DNA of 15,598 nucleotides from an uncultured Clostridia bacterium (lineage in GTDB: Bacteria > Bacillota > Clostridia > Oscillospirales > Oscillospiraceae): assembly GCA_937893605.1 (NCBI GenBank), contig CALBGG010000123.1, forward strand, positions 1 through 15,598. The letters run 5' to 3'. The notes below the pieces were generated by a model that saw nothing but the letters and a program-made list of their open reading frames with translations, was not told where the DNA came from and did no database searches. Positions 5,265 to 13,593 of this stretch are shown here, one piece after another. The translations under genes and the position numbers were made by a program. Positions within the stretch are counted from its first letter, which is position 1, and each line of letters begins with the position of its first letter.

Positions 5265-6197
5265 TCAGTCGTATTCTCCGCCGCCGATGAACTCACGTAT
5301 GAGCGCATCCGGGGCGACGTATTTTTCGTCGATAACGCCGAACAGCTGCAGCGCCGGAAGCACCGTGCGCAGCTCGTCATAACGCTCTATGCCCTCCGGG
5401 ATTGAGGAGAAAAGCTTGGTCGCTGTATCGTTCATGACGGCCATCTCATAGGGGAAGGCCGAGTCGAACAGGAAGTTTGCCTTGTTTTTAAACGGCGAGA
5501 TGTAGGATTTTTCGCCTCTGCGGACATTTGCCCACATCTTGAGTGTCTGCGCCGGATCTGCGCCGCGGAAGTTATAGTCGCGCACCGTGCGCCGCACGAG
5601 CCTGAACCATGTGCCCTTAAAGCAGACCTTGCCGTTAAATTCGACATTGCTGCGCGCGGAAATGTACAGCTTGAATGCGTCCGGATGATGCTCGGTTATC
5701 ATATCATTGAGCGCGTGTATGCCTTCAAAGACGACGATCTCATCCTTTTTGAGCTTTATGGATTTTGACGGCTCAAGTACGCGCATCTGGCGCGAGAACT
5801 CATACTTGGGGACAAATATGCGTTTGCCCTCGGCGAGCATGGTAAAGTGCTCGTTTAACAGCTCCATGTCGAGGCACAGCGGGGACTCGAGGTCGATGTC
5901 GCCCTCGGGAGTTCTGGGCGCCGTGGAGGGGTCGACGGTCTTGAAGTAGTCGTCCATGCCGACATAGTGCGCGTGAACGCCGCGCAGCTCAAGCTCCTCG
6001 CTTATCTTACGCGCGGTCGTCGTCTTTCCCGAGCCGGAGGGGCCGGACATAAGAACGATGGGGCTTTTCCTGCTGTTTTCGATTATCTTGTCTGCCGCAT
6101 CCCTGACGCGGCTCGCGTACACCTCGTCGCACTCCTCGATGAAGCCCTTGGGATCGGCTACCGTGCGAAAATTGATTTCATTCAGGTCAAATGCCAT
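5265..6197 (-). CDS. Uridine kinase-like nucleoside kinase
   Basis: A P-loop kinase of the phosphoribulokinase/uridine kinase family, probably phosphorylating a nucleoside or another small hydroxyl substrate with ATP in the cytoplasm. In 310 residues it shows the Walker A GPSGSGKTT (52-60), a substrate/metal segment MDDYFKT (81-87), a Walker-B-like VVFEGIHALND (155-165) and an Arg-rich lid FRLVRRTVRDYNFRG (198-212). A helix-rich extension of about 45 residues precedes the P-loop. Many clostridial relatives are about 550 residues with a TGS/threonyl-tRNA-synthetase-like N-terminal half; this one lacks that half but shows no sign of breakage. ATG at 6197 shares one base with the hemZ stop (TAATG), and AAGGAG lies 11 bases upstream, so translation is probably coupled. 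The substrate is not certain. Confidence 0.85.
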   Translation of the reverse strand: MAFDLNEINFRTVADPKGFIEECDEVYASRVRDAADKIIENSRKSPIVLMSGPSGSGKTTTARKISEELELRGVHAHYVGMDDYFKTVDPSTAPRTPEGDIDLESPLCLDMELLNEHFTMLAEGKRIFVPKYEFSRQMRVLEPSKSIKLKKDEIVVFEGIHALNDMITEHHPDAFKLYISARSNVEFNGKVCFKGTWFRLVRRTVRDYNFRGADPAQTLKMWANVRRGEKSYISPFKNKANFLFDSAFPYEMAVMNDTATKLFSSIPEGIERYDELRTVLPALQLFGVIDEKYVAPDALIREFIGGGEYD

Positions 6198-7675
6198 TAC
6201 TTTTTGATCTCCTTACTGTAGAAGTCTATTATACCCTGCTTATCATTGCAGGTCTTTTGTATACCGTTTATGTATTCCGACGGATACTTAGGCGCGAAAA
6301 ATCTGATGTTACGGCCGCCGCCGGGGGAGATGAGCTTCGTCGAGCCTCCGCCGCCGAGTGCGACGATGGAGCAAAGCTCCTCCATGATGCATACGTTGTA
6401 GATATTCTCGCTGCCGGGCTTTGCCCAGCCGACATTTTCAAAGCCGCCGGACATGAACTTCTGCCTGTACAGATAATATGGCGCCCATCCGCCGCGGTGC
6501 AGCTTTTCGGCTGCCGTGTCGAGCATTCTGCCGACCTCATCCTCGCTCGGTATCGCGCTGCCCTCAAGCGTTATGCGCGAGCCTTTTTTGAGCGACAGCG
6601 TGTGAACGGTTATGTTTTCGGGCTCAAGGCCTATGACCGCGTCGAGAGTTTTTTCAAAGCTCTCTGCGCTGTCTGCCGGAAGCCCCGCGATCAGATCCAT
6701 ATTCACTGTCATGCCGCCGACTCTGCGCACGGCCTTGAGCGCGTCGGTTATGTCCTGCGCCGAATGCCTGCGGCCTATGACATTGAGCACCTCGTCGCTC
6801 ATCGTCTGCGGATTTACGCTTATCCTGTCAACCCCGTGAGTGCGCAGAGTGCGCAGCTTCGATTCCGTTATCGTGTCGGGTCTGCCAGCCTCGACGGTGT
6901 ATTCGCGCAAACGCGAAAGGTCAAAGCGCTCTGCTATCCTTGAACACAGTCTGTCGAGCTGCTCTGCGCTTAGCGTCGTCGGAGTTCCGCCGCCCATGTA
7001 AATAGATATGACCGAAAGATCCAGCTTATTTACGGCGTCGGCCGCGGCGTCTATTTCCCGCATCAGCGCGTCCATAAACGGGGGAATGAGCTTCATGCTC
7101 TTTTCGACCGACTGACTGACAAAGCTGCAATATGAGCATCTTGTCGGGCAAAACGGTATGCCGACGTACAGGCATATATCGCGTTCATCCAGGCTTTTTA
7201 TAACGCTTTCCGTCACGAGCGCCGTATCGCGGCAGAGCACCGCACGTGGTTCGGTAACGTCGTAATCTGCCATGAAGCTCTTGAGCGCAAGCTCCGGGCT
7301 TTTACCCTCAAGCTCTTCGCGGAAGAGCTTGCCGGGGCGAACACCGGTGAGCATTCCCCACGCCGGCTGCTTATGCCCCGCCCGCCGGGCTGCACGGTAA
7401 AACGCGGTTTTTATTATGCGGCTGCAAAGCTTATCGCGCGCTATATCGTCTGTCAAAAGCTCTGTTTTAACAGAGCTTTTTGCTTTGAATTGGCTGCCGT
7501 TCAGGACTAAAAGGCAGCTTGCCGTCGTGTATGCTTTGCCGCTTGATAAGCGAAGCTCGACCCTGTCGCCCTCGGGCTTGCCTTCCGGGTATTCCGGGCG
7601 CTCGGAGGGGTAGAGCGACAACAGCATCTGCTCTGCGGCGTATTTATAATCATGTCCGTAGAAATAAAGTCTCAC
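6197..7675 (-). CDS. hemZ: HemZ-type radical SAM coproporphyrinogen III dehydrogenase
   Basis: A 492-residue radical SAM protein of the HemZ branch, predicted to oxidatively decarboxylate coproporphyrinogen III without oxygen. The N-terminal region (1-165) carries the HemZ-typical AWGMLTGVRPGKL (105-117). The radical SAM core starts at YVGIPFCPTRCSYCSF (170-185); Cys176, Cys180 and Cys183 hold the 4Fe-4S cluster. MGGGTPTTL (227-235) follows, then EAGRPDT (262-268) and a C-terminal IYNVCIMEELCSIVALGGG (425-443). Start is GTG at 7675 with AAGGAG 7 bases upstream; no other start fits the family N-terminus. It is first in a minus-strand operon with the kinase and lipoprotein. No other haem genes are visible, and related radical SAM proteins (HemW) are haem chaperones, so the family is secure but the reaction is less so. 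Confidence 0.92.
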   Translation of the reverse strand: MRLYFYGHDYKYAAEQMLLSLYPSERPEYPEGKPEGDRVELRLSSGKAYTTASCLLVLNGSQFKAKSSVKTELLTDDIARDKLCSRIIKTAFYRAARRAGHKQPAWGMLTGVRPGKLFREELEGKSPELALKSFMADYDVTEPRAVLCRDTALVTESVIKSLDERDICLYVGIPFCPTRCSYCSFVSQSVEKSMKLIPPFMDALMREIDAAADAVNKLDLSVISIYMGGGTPTTLSAEQLDRLCSRIAERFDLSRLREYTVEAGRPDTITESKLRTLRTHGVDRISVNPQTMSDEVLNVIGRRHSAQDITDALKAVRRVGGMTVNMDLIAGLPADSAESFEKTLDAVIGLEPENITVHTLSLKKGSRITLEGSAIPSEDEVGRMLDTAAEKLHRGGWAPYYLYRQKFMSGGFENVGWAKPGSENIYNVCIMEELCSIVALGGGGSTKLISPGGGRNIRFFAPKYPSEYINGIQKTCNDKQGIIDFYSKEIKK

Positions 7676-7706
7676 GGCGCGTCTCCTTGAACGATAGTAA
7701 TTAAAA

Positions 7707-7735
7707 ATTATATCATAAACAGAATGCTATTACAA
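7707..7735 (-). promoter_or_regulatory. hemZ operon promoter
   Basis: On the minus strand TTGTAA (7735-7730), a 17-base spacer and TATAAT (7712-7707), the latter also preceded by TGA as an extended -10. It lies 32 bases upstream of the GTG start. Confidence 0.75.
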
Positions 7736-7771
7736 CGATTTGAAAGAAACCCTGCTAAAACAATTTTAGAG

Positions 7772-7800
7772 TTGTAATCGAGCTGATACTTTGTTATAAT
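7772..7800 (+). promoter_or_regulatory. gdpP operon promoter
   Basis: TTGTAA (7772-7777), a 17-base spacer and TATAAT (7795-7800), 35 bases before the gdpP ATG. Same -35 hexamer, spacing and -10 as the divergent hemZ promoter. An ATTACAAC/GTTGTAAT inverted repeat (7729-7736/7771-7778) covers both -35 boxes, and CTAAAA/TTTTAG lies between them. Confidence 0.78.
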
Positions 7801-7835
7801 TTAATATCTATAAGTATTGCTATAGGAAGTCGGAA

Positions 7836-9830
7836 ATGAAAAATTCACAGAGACTGTTTGAACCTAATACAAGACCGTTCGTATTTTTCCTTATTGTGTT
7901 TGCGGTGGCAACGCTGGTTCTGAAAAACTATTACCTCGCCGCAGCCGAGGGCGTGGTTATCCTCGGACTTATCATCTACTCGGTGATAACGCGCTCACGC
8001 AGGAGAAAGGCGCTGCTTGCGTATATCGAGTCAGTGACCTACGATGCGGAGACGGCGAAGAATAACACACTTCTTAATTTCCCTCTGCCAATCGTCGTTT
8101 TCAGACTGGATGATTCGCGCATAATTTGGGGCAACGAGATGTTCTTCTCCATAAGCGGACTGTCCGGCTCACGCACGGATATAAGCCTTGCCGAGCTCAT
8201 CCCCGAGTTTTCCGGCAAGTGGCTCATGGAAGGCAAGACGAAAAGCCCGGATCTTTTTGAACTCAAGGACAGAAAGTATCAGATATGCGGCAACATCGTC
8301 CGCTCCGGCGCAGGCGACGGAAAAGATCAGCATTTCATGGCGATAGCTTACTGGATCGATGTTACCGAGTATGAAAATATCCGCGATGAGTATGAGCTGT
8401 CAAAGCCCGTGACCGCGATACTTACGATCGACAACTACGAGGAGCTCATGAAGAACCAGCCCGAGCGTGTCAGAAACGATCTGCGCGACGCGGTCGGAGA
8501 CAAGCTCGACCAGTGGGGTGCAAATACAAACGGCATCATCATCCGCTTTGACCGTGACAGATATCTGTTCCTGTTTGAGGAACGCTATATGCAGGGCATC
8601 CTCGATAAAAAATGCGATATACTTAATGAGGTGCATCAGGTAGTGAGCCCGAGCGGAATACATGCGACGCTGTCCATCGGCATAGGCCGAAACGGCGAAA
8701 ATCTCAGCGAGACGCTGCAGTTTGCGTCCCTGGCTGTCGAGATGGCGCTCTCGCGCGGCGGCGATCAGGCCGTCATAAAGAACAAATTCAGCTTCGACTT
8801 CATCGGCGGCAAGTCCGGCGAGGTAGAGTCGAGCAATAAGGTTCGTTCGCGCGTTATGGCAAACGCTCTTGAATCTCTCATAAAGGATGCGTCGCGCGTC
8901 CTCGTTATGGGGCACAAGTTCAGCGATATGGACAGCATCGGCGGTGCAGTCGGCGTGTGCAGCCTTGCCCGCAAAAACGGCAAGAGCGCGCTCATCGTTG
9001 TCGATACGGAAAAAAGCTCGGCAAAGCCGCTTATAAATCTTCTGCGCGAAAGCCCCGAATATAAGGAATCGTTTATAAGCGCAAGAGAGGCTATAATGAT
9101 AGCCGACGGCAAGACGCTTTTGGTGGTTGTCGATACCAACCGTCCCGAGCAGGTCGAGGATCTGCGGCTTTTGCAGTCATGCAACCACGTTGCGGTCATT
9201 GATCACCACCGCCGCGCCGCGACCTACATAGACAGGGCGGATCTGAGCTTTATCGAGCCCTATGCCTCATCCGTATGTGAGCTCATGACGGAGATACTTG
9301 AAATGTGCAGCGACGAGCCGAAGCTTCTGCGCTGCGAAGCCGAGGCTATACTGGCCGGTATCGTTCTTGACACAAAAAGCTTCACCCTGCGCACGGGCGA
9401 CCGAACCTTTGACGCGGCGGCATACCTGCGCCGTGCCGGAGCGGACACCGTGGCTGTCAAAAAGCTCATGCAGAACGGCATGGAGCAGACCGTTGCAAAA
9501 TATAAGATCCTCCAGCGTGCCAAGCTTTATCGCAGCATAATGGCAATTGCCGTTCCCGAAACGCCGCAGAACAGGATCGTTGCCGCTCAGGCGGCGGACG
9601 AGCTTCTGAACGTTGCGGGCGTAGATGCGTCGATGGTCATGTACCCGACCGAGGACGGCGGAGTGTTCGTTTCGGCTCGTTCTATCGGTGAGGTAAACGT
9701 TCAGCTTATAATGGAAAAGCTCGGAGGCGGCGGAAACCGTGCGGCTGCCGCCGCACAGATAAACGGGCTGACGCTCGAGCAGGCGGTCAAAAAGCTGTAT
9801 GCCGCCATAGATGAGTATATCGATTCGTGA
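7836..9830 (+). CDS. gdpP: c-di-AMP phosphodiesterase GdpP (YybT family)
   Basis: Membrane-bound enzyme that hydrolyses cyclic di-AMP to pApA, controlling wall and potassium homeostasis. In 664 residues: two N-terminal membrane helices (about 14-29 and 34-51), a PAS-like sensor (about 80-175), a degenerate GGDEF domain (about 188-315; GGDEF is replaced near RFDRDRYLFLFEE, and RGGDQ at 307-311 is typical of the family), then DHH and DHHA1 domains (about 350-664). Likely Mn ligands are all present: H360, D364 and D366 (GHKFSDMDS), D433 (VVDTN), H457 (DHH 456-458) and D512 (GIVLDTKSF). One oddity: the DHHA1 glycine motif reads GGGGN (N634) where His is usual. ATG at 7836 is preceded by AGGAAG. 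It heads the plus-strand operon, 25 bases before rplI, as in yybT-rplI of Bacillus. Confidence 0.96.
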   Translation: MKNSQRLFEPNTRPFVFFLIVFAVATLVLKNYYLAAAEGVVILGLIIYSVITRSRRRKALLAYIESVTYDAETAKNNTLLNFPLPIVVFRLDDSRIIWGNEMFFSISGLSGSRTDISLAELIPEFSGKWLMEGKTKSPDLFELKDRKYQICGNIVRSGAGDGKDQHFMAIAYWIDVTEYENIRDEYELSKPVTAILTIDNYEELMKNQPERVRNDLRDAVGDKLDQWGANTNGIIIRFDRDRYLFLFEERYMQGILDKKCDILNEVHQVVSPSGIHATLSIGIGRNGENLSETLQFASLAVEMALSRGGDQAVIKNKFSFDFIGGKSGEVESSNKVRSRVMANALESLIKDASRVLVMGHKFSDMDSIGGAVGVCSLARKNGKSALIVVDTEKSSAKPLINLLRESPEYKESFISAREAIMIADGKTLLVVVDTNRPEQVEDLRLLQSCNHVAVIDHHRRAATYIDRADLSFIEPYASSVCELMTEILEMCSDEPKLLRCEAEAILAGIVLDTKSFTLRTGDRTFDAAAYLRRAGADTVAVKKLMQNGMEQTVAKYKILQRAKLYRSIMAIAVPETPQNRIVAAQAADELLNVAGVDASMVMYPTEDGGVFVSARSIGEVNVQLIMEKLGGGGNRAAAAAQINGLTLEQAVKKLYAAIDEYIDS

Positions 9831-9855
9831 TTCATTCACGGGAAAGGAATAAATT

Positions 9856-10302
9856 ATGAAAGTCATTTTCAACGTTGATGTCAGAGGTCAGGGCAGGAAG
9901 GGTGAGCTTAAGGAAGTCTCCGACGGCTACGCACGCAACTATCTTCTGCCGCGCAAGCTCGCAAGCGAAGCGACGACCGACAATATAAACGCGCTCAAGC
10001 TCAAGGAAAAGGCGAAAGCCGCGCAGATGGCACGCGAAAAGGCCGAGGCCGAAGCAAACGCAAAGAAGCTCGGCGAGATCACCGTCACGGTGCGCGCAAA
10101 GGCCGGCGATAAGGGCAAGCTTTTCGGCTCGGTCACCTCGCAGGAGATAAGCGACGCGCTCAAGCAGCAGCACGGCATTGAGATCGAGAAGAACAAGATC
10201 GTCCAGCCCGAGCCGATCAAGACCTTCGGCTCGTTCCAGGTCAAGGCAAAGCTTGGCTATGAGATCTCCGGCACGATAAACGTGCTCGTCATAGAAGCGT
10301 AA
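9856..10302 (+). CDS. rplI: 50S ribosomal protein L9
   Basis: Large-subunit protein bound near the L1 stalk that helps keep reading frame. At 148 residues it is the normal length, with the classic two-domain layout. The N-terminal RNA-binding domain is MKVIFNVDVRGQGRKGELKEVSDGYARNYLLPRKLA, 1-36, of which the GYARNYLLP core is diagnostic. A long charged connecting helix follows (about 42-75, Ala/Lys/Glu-rich), then a C-terminal domain with KLFGSVTSQEI (88-98). Start ATG at 9856 follows AAAGGAA. It lies between gdpP and dnaB, the usual Firmicute order. A small CGTGA/TCACG hairpin (9826-9840) spans the gdpP stop; it has no U-run and is not a terminator. Confidence 0.97.
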   Translation: MKVIFNVDVRGQGRKGELKEVSDGYARNYLLPRKLASEATTDNINALKLKEKAKAAQMAREKAEAEANAKKLGEITVTVRAKAGDKGKLFGSVTSQEISDALKQQHGIEIEKNKIVQPEPIKTFGSFQVKAKLGYEISGTINVLVIEA

Positions 10303-10336
10303 GGATATTATTTCGTTTAGCGGTAGGAGTTAAAGC

Positions 10337-11680
10337 ATGGAAGAATTATTGGGCAGACAGGCGCCGCATTCGGCAGCGGCCGAGCAGGCGGTCATAGGCT
10401 CGATGCTTATAGACACGCGCTGCATCCCGGACGTTATCGAGCGTCTGCGCGGCGCTGAGTTCTATATAAAGCAGAACAGGGATATATTTGAGACCATATA
10501 CGCCATGTTCTCCTACGGGCAGACCATCGACCCTGTAACGGTTCTTGACCAGATGAAGGTGCGCGGCGTATACAGCGAGGCAAGCCCCGAGTACATCGCC
10601 GAGCTCATGCGCATAACGCCGACTGCGGCAAACGTTCTTGAATACGCCGCCATTGTACGCGACAGAGCACTGCTGAGAAACCTTGCATCTGCGGCTGATG
10701 AGATAAACAATCTTGTCTATGAGGGCTCGGGCGAGGCGGAGAATATACTCGAAGCGGCTGAGAGCAAGATATATGCCCTGCGTCAGGGACGCAATATCGG
10801 CGGACTTCTGCCTATATCCACCGTCGTCCAGACAGTGTACGAGAATATATCCGAGGCCGCGTCCAGCGGCAAGACCATACCGGGTCTTTCCACGGGACTG
10901 AAGGATCTCGACAAATTCATCCTCGGCCTCAATAAGGGTGAGCTCATCCTTATTGCCGCGCGCCCTGCAATGGGCAAAACGAGTATTGCGCTCAATATCG
11001 CTATGGATGTTGCGAAAAATTCGGACAAGACCGTCGCCGTGTTCTCGCTGGAGATGAGCCGCGAGCAGCTTGTAAGCCGTCTTCTCGCGCGCGAGGCGTC
11101 CGTCCCGTCGCAGAATATGCTGACAGGGCAGCTGAGCCCCGATGAGTGGCGGCGCCTGGCCTCCGCGGCGCAGATGGTCAGCGCGACCGATATGCGCATC
11201 GACGATAACTCCATGCTTACCGTCGCGGATATGAACGCACAGTGCCGCAGATTATCAAACCTCGGCCTCGTCGTCATTGACTATCTTCAGCTTATGCAGT
11301 CGGCCGGCGGCAAGAGCAGCTATAACGAAAACCGCCAGCAGGCGGTCAGCGATATAAGCCGCATGCTCAAGATTATGGCAAAGGAGCTCAATGTTCCCGT
11401 CATATGTTTAAGCCAGCTCAACCGCGCCGCTGTCGGCAGAAGCGATAAGCGCCCCATGCTCAACGATCTGCGCGATTCCGGCGCCATCGAGCAGGATGCC
11501 GACGTTGTAATCGGTCTGCACCGTGAGGGCTATTACGATCAGGAGAGCTCCGACCCGTACCTTGCCGAGGCGATAGTCCTCAAAAACCGCAAGGGTCAGA
11601 CAGGCACCGTGTATCTGCAATGGCTGCCCGAGTTTACAAGCTTCGGCAACCGCTCGGCAAAAACCGATGACGATTATTGA
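10337..11680 (+). CDS. dnaB: Replicative DNA helicase DnaB (DnaC in Bacillus naming)
   Basis: Hexameric 5'-3' helicase that unwinds DNA at the replication fork and recruits primase. In 447 residues: the N-terminal collar/primase-binding domain (about 8-110; PHSAAAEQAVIGSML is the family opening), a linker helix region (about 150-180), and a RecA-like motor. The motor shows Walker A ARPAMGKTS (208-216), SLEMSREQL (237-245), Walker B VVIDYLQLM (312-320), SQLNRA (359-364) and DLRDSGAIEQDADVV (377-391). The KNRKG loop (416-420) probably provides the arginine finger. No intein interrupts it. ATG at 10337 has AGGAG 7 bases upstream and lies 34 bases after rplI. The end overlaps the start of tilS by 14 bases. 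Confidence 0.97.
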   Translation: MEELLGRQAPHSAAAEQAVIGSMLIDTRCIPDVIERLRGAEFYIKQNRDIFETIYAMFSYGQTIDPVTVLDQMKVRGVYSEASPEYIAELMRITPTAANVLEYAAIVRDRALLRNLASAADEINNLVYEGSGEAENILEAAESKIYALRQGRNIGGLLPISTVVQTVYENISEAASSGKTIPGLSTGLKDLDKFILGLNKGELILIAARPAMGKTSIALNIAMDVAKNSDKTVAVFSLEMSREQLVSRLLAREASVPSQNMLTGQLSPDEWRRLASAAQMVSATDMRIDDNSMLTVADMNAQCRRLSNLGLVVIDYLQLMQSAGGKSSYNENRQQAVSDISRMLKIMAKELNVPVICLSQLNRAAVGRSDKRPMLNDLRDSGAIEQDADVVIGLHREGYYDQESSDPYLAEAIVLKNRKGQTGTVYLQWLPEFTSFGNRSAKTDDDY

Positions 11681-13007
11681 TTTTATTAAAGAAAACGTGC
11701 TGCTGTCGCCCGGCGACCGCGTGTTGTGCGCCGTCTCGGGCGGCGCAGACTCCATGTGCCTGCTGCATTATCTGAGCGAGAATGCGCAAAAGCTCGGCAT
11801 AACTGTGCGTGCTGCCAGCTTTGATCATATGCTGCGCGGCGAGGCTTCGGCCTCGGACTGTCGCTTCGTCGCCGAATGGTGCGCCCGGCACGGAATACAG
11901 TGCCTGGCCGGAAGCGGCGATGTCCGCGCCTTCGCAAAAAGCGGCGGCCTGAGTGAAGAGGAAGCGGCACGGTCGCTCAGATACGGATTTTTAAACGATG
12001 CGGCAAAAACGCTCGGCTGCAATGTCATAGCGACTGCGCATAACGCAAACGATAACGCCGAAACTCTGCTGCTTAATCTGACCCGCGGCGGCGGCCTGAA
12101 GGGCCTGTGCGGCATACCGCCGAGGCGCGGCAATATCGTCCGCCCGCTGCTGGGAACAACGCGGCGTGAGATCGAGGAGTATAACGCATCGCACGGCATC
12201 GGGTACGTAAGCGATATAACGAACGAAAGCGACGATTACACGCGCAATGTTATCCGCCATCATGTGACGCCGGTGCTCGAGGGCATAAACCCCGCGTTTT
12301 TTGAAGCCTGCGCACGCACGACGCGGCTTCTCAGGGAGGATGAGGAATGTCTGAACGCTATGGCTCAAAATGCTTATGATGAGCATTATAAGTCAGGCAC
12401 ATTTCCGGCGGCTGAGCTGATGTCACTCCCAAAGCCCGTTGCCATGCGGGCTCTGCGCCTTATCTGCGGCAGGGCGCTGAGCTCTGCTCACGCGCAGGCG
12501 GTGTACGATATTGCGTCGTCGCCGGAGCTCAAATGCGCTGACATAAGCGGCATGCGAGTCACATGCGACAGGGGACTTCTTTATTTCGGCCGGGAAGATT
12601 GCTGCGCTATCGAGCCAATTAAGCTCGATATAGGATCTGTTCAGCCTTTTTGCGGAGGAAAGTTCGAGGTAAAAAGCGAAATTATCGACTCCTGCGGAAA
12701 AATTTTCGAATCATTTAATATTTTATACTTTAATTACGACAGTATTTGTGGTAGCATATCCCTTACGTCACGAATGCAGGGCGACAGGATACGCCTTTAC
12801 GGCAGAGGCTGCACGAAAAGCCTCAAGGATCTTTTTTCCGAGGCAAAGCTCGGCAGCATTGAGCGAGCTCAAACGCCGGTTTTAAGGGACGAAAAAGGCG
12901 TCATAGCCGTCTGCGGCTTCGGCGTCGCCGAAAGATGTATTCCACGGCCGGGTGACAGGGTCATTCGGGTAACAATAAATAAAACCAAGCTTACGGGGGA
13001 CAATTGA
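11667..13007 (+). CDS. tilS: tRNA(Ile)-lysidine synthase TilS
   Basis: Attaches lysine to C34 of the tRNA-Ile CAU anticodon, using ATP, so that it reads AUA and is charged with isoleucine; essential in most bacteria. In 446 residues: an N-terminal PP-loop ATPase with SGGADS (24-29), HMLRGE (54-59), AHNANDNAET (124-133; a first-position variant of the usual AHHxDDQxET) and RNVIRHHV (193-200). A helical middle domain (about 215-300) and the C-terminal TilS domain with SRMQGDRIRLYGRGCTKSLK (368-387) follow. ATG at 11667 lies inside the end of dnaB (14-base overlap), matches the expected N-terminus and suggests coupled translation; the ribosome site is weak. An AT-rich patch (12701-12740) falls in the interdomain linker. 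hpt follows after 3 bases. Confidence 0.95.
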   Translation: MTIIDFIKENVLLSPGDRVLCAVSGGADSMCLLHYLSENAQKLGITVRAASFDHMLRGEASASDCRFVAEWCARHGIQCLAGSGDVRAFAKSGGLSEEEAARSLRYGFLNDAAKTLGCNVIATAHNANDNAETLLLNLTRGGGLKGLCGIPPRRGNIVRPLLGTTRREIEEYNASHGIGYVSDITNESDDYTRNVIRHHVTPVLEGINPAFFEACARTTRLLREDEECLNAMAQNAYDEHYKSGTFPAAELMSLPKPVAMRALRLICGRALSSAHAQAVYDIASSPELKCADISGMRVTCDRGLLYFGREDCCAIEPIKLDIGSVQPFCGGKFEVKSEIIDSCGKIFESFNILYFNYDSICGSISLTSRMQGDRIRLYGRGCTKSLKDLFSEAKLGSIERAQTPVLRDEKGVIAVCGFGVAERCIPRPGDRVIRVTINKTKLTGDN

Positions 13008-13010
13008 AAG

Positions 13011-13550
13011 ATGAGAAACGATATAGAGAGAGTGTTCTTCACGGCAGAGGAGATCGAGAATAAGGTCTCTGCTCTCGGCGAGCAGATATCCAAAGACTTC
13101 GAGGGCAAAAATCCGCTGTTTGTCGGCGTTTTGAAGGGCTGCTTTGTTTTCATGGCCGATCTCATGCGCCATGTCAGCATTCCGTGCTCGATGGATTTTA
13201 TGGCCGTTTCGTCCTATAAGGGCGGCACGAGCTCCACGGGCGCTGTTGAGATACAGAAGGATCTCGGTCAGAACATCGAAGGCCGCCATATCATAATTAT
13301 TGAGGATATACTCGACAGCGGCAATACTCTCAACTATCTGCAGAGCTATCTTATGACGAGAAAGCCCGCGTCTATCACCATTGCGACGCTTATGGATAAG
13401 CCCTCACGCAGGGCCGCTCCCGTTTACGCGAAATATTCATGCTTTGAGGTGCCCGATGAGTTCGTTGTCGGCTACGGTCTCGATTATGACGAGCTGTACC
13501 GCAACCTGCCCTTTATAGGCGTGCTCAAGCCAGAAATATATACGAAATAA
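13011..13550 (+). CDS. hpt: Hypoxanthine phosphoribosyltransferase
   Basis: Purine salvage enzyme converting hypoxanthine (and usually guanine) plus PRPP into IMP/GMP in the cytoplasm. At 179 residues it has the normal bacterial length. It shows the LKG loop (41-43), the flexible catalytic loop SSYKGGTSSTG (67-77), the PRPP-binding IIIEDILDSGNTL (95-107) with the acidic ED-x-x-D set, the purine-contacting K130 region, and the C-terminal DEFVVGYGLDYDELYRNLPF (149-168). Start ATG at 13011 is 3 bases after the tilS stop, with GGGGGA about 10 bases upstream. The tilS-hpt-ftsH order is the standard Firmicute arrangement; in Bacillus the Hpt and TilS proteins have also been reported to activate ftsH expression, which gives the linkage possible meaning. 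Confidence 0.97.
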   Translation: MRNDIERVFFTAEEIENKVSALGEQISKDFEGKNPLFVGVLKGCFVFMADLMRHVSIPCSMDFMAVSSYKGGTSSTGAVEIQKDLGQNIEGRHIIIIEDILDSGNTLNYLQSYLMTRKPASITIATLMDKPSRRAAPVYAKYSCFEVPDEFVVGYGLDYDELYRNLPFIGVLKPEIYTK

Positions 13551-13551
13551 T

Positions 13552-13578
13552 CAGGCACGGATGAAATGCTCCTGCCTG
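13552..13578 (+). promoter_or_regulatory. Hairpin before the ftsH ribosome site
   Basis: CAGGCA (13552-13557) and TGCCTG (13573-13578) can form a 6-bp stem with a 15-base loop, filling most of the 43-base hpt-ftsH gap. The 3' arm abuts the ftsH Shine-Dalgarno (GGAAGGA, 13578-13584). There is no U-run, so it is more likely translational or processing-related than a terminator, if functional at all. Confidence 0.35.
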
Positions 13579-13593
13579 GAAGGACGTGATTAA

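Noticed and set aside
6191..6943. Plus-strand open frame of 250 codons
   Set aside because: Antisense to the hemZ 3' half, whose radical SAM motifs are intact; translation looks random.
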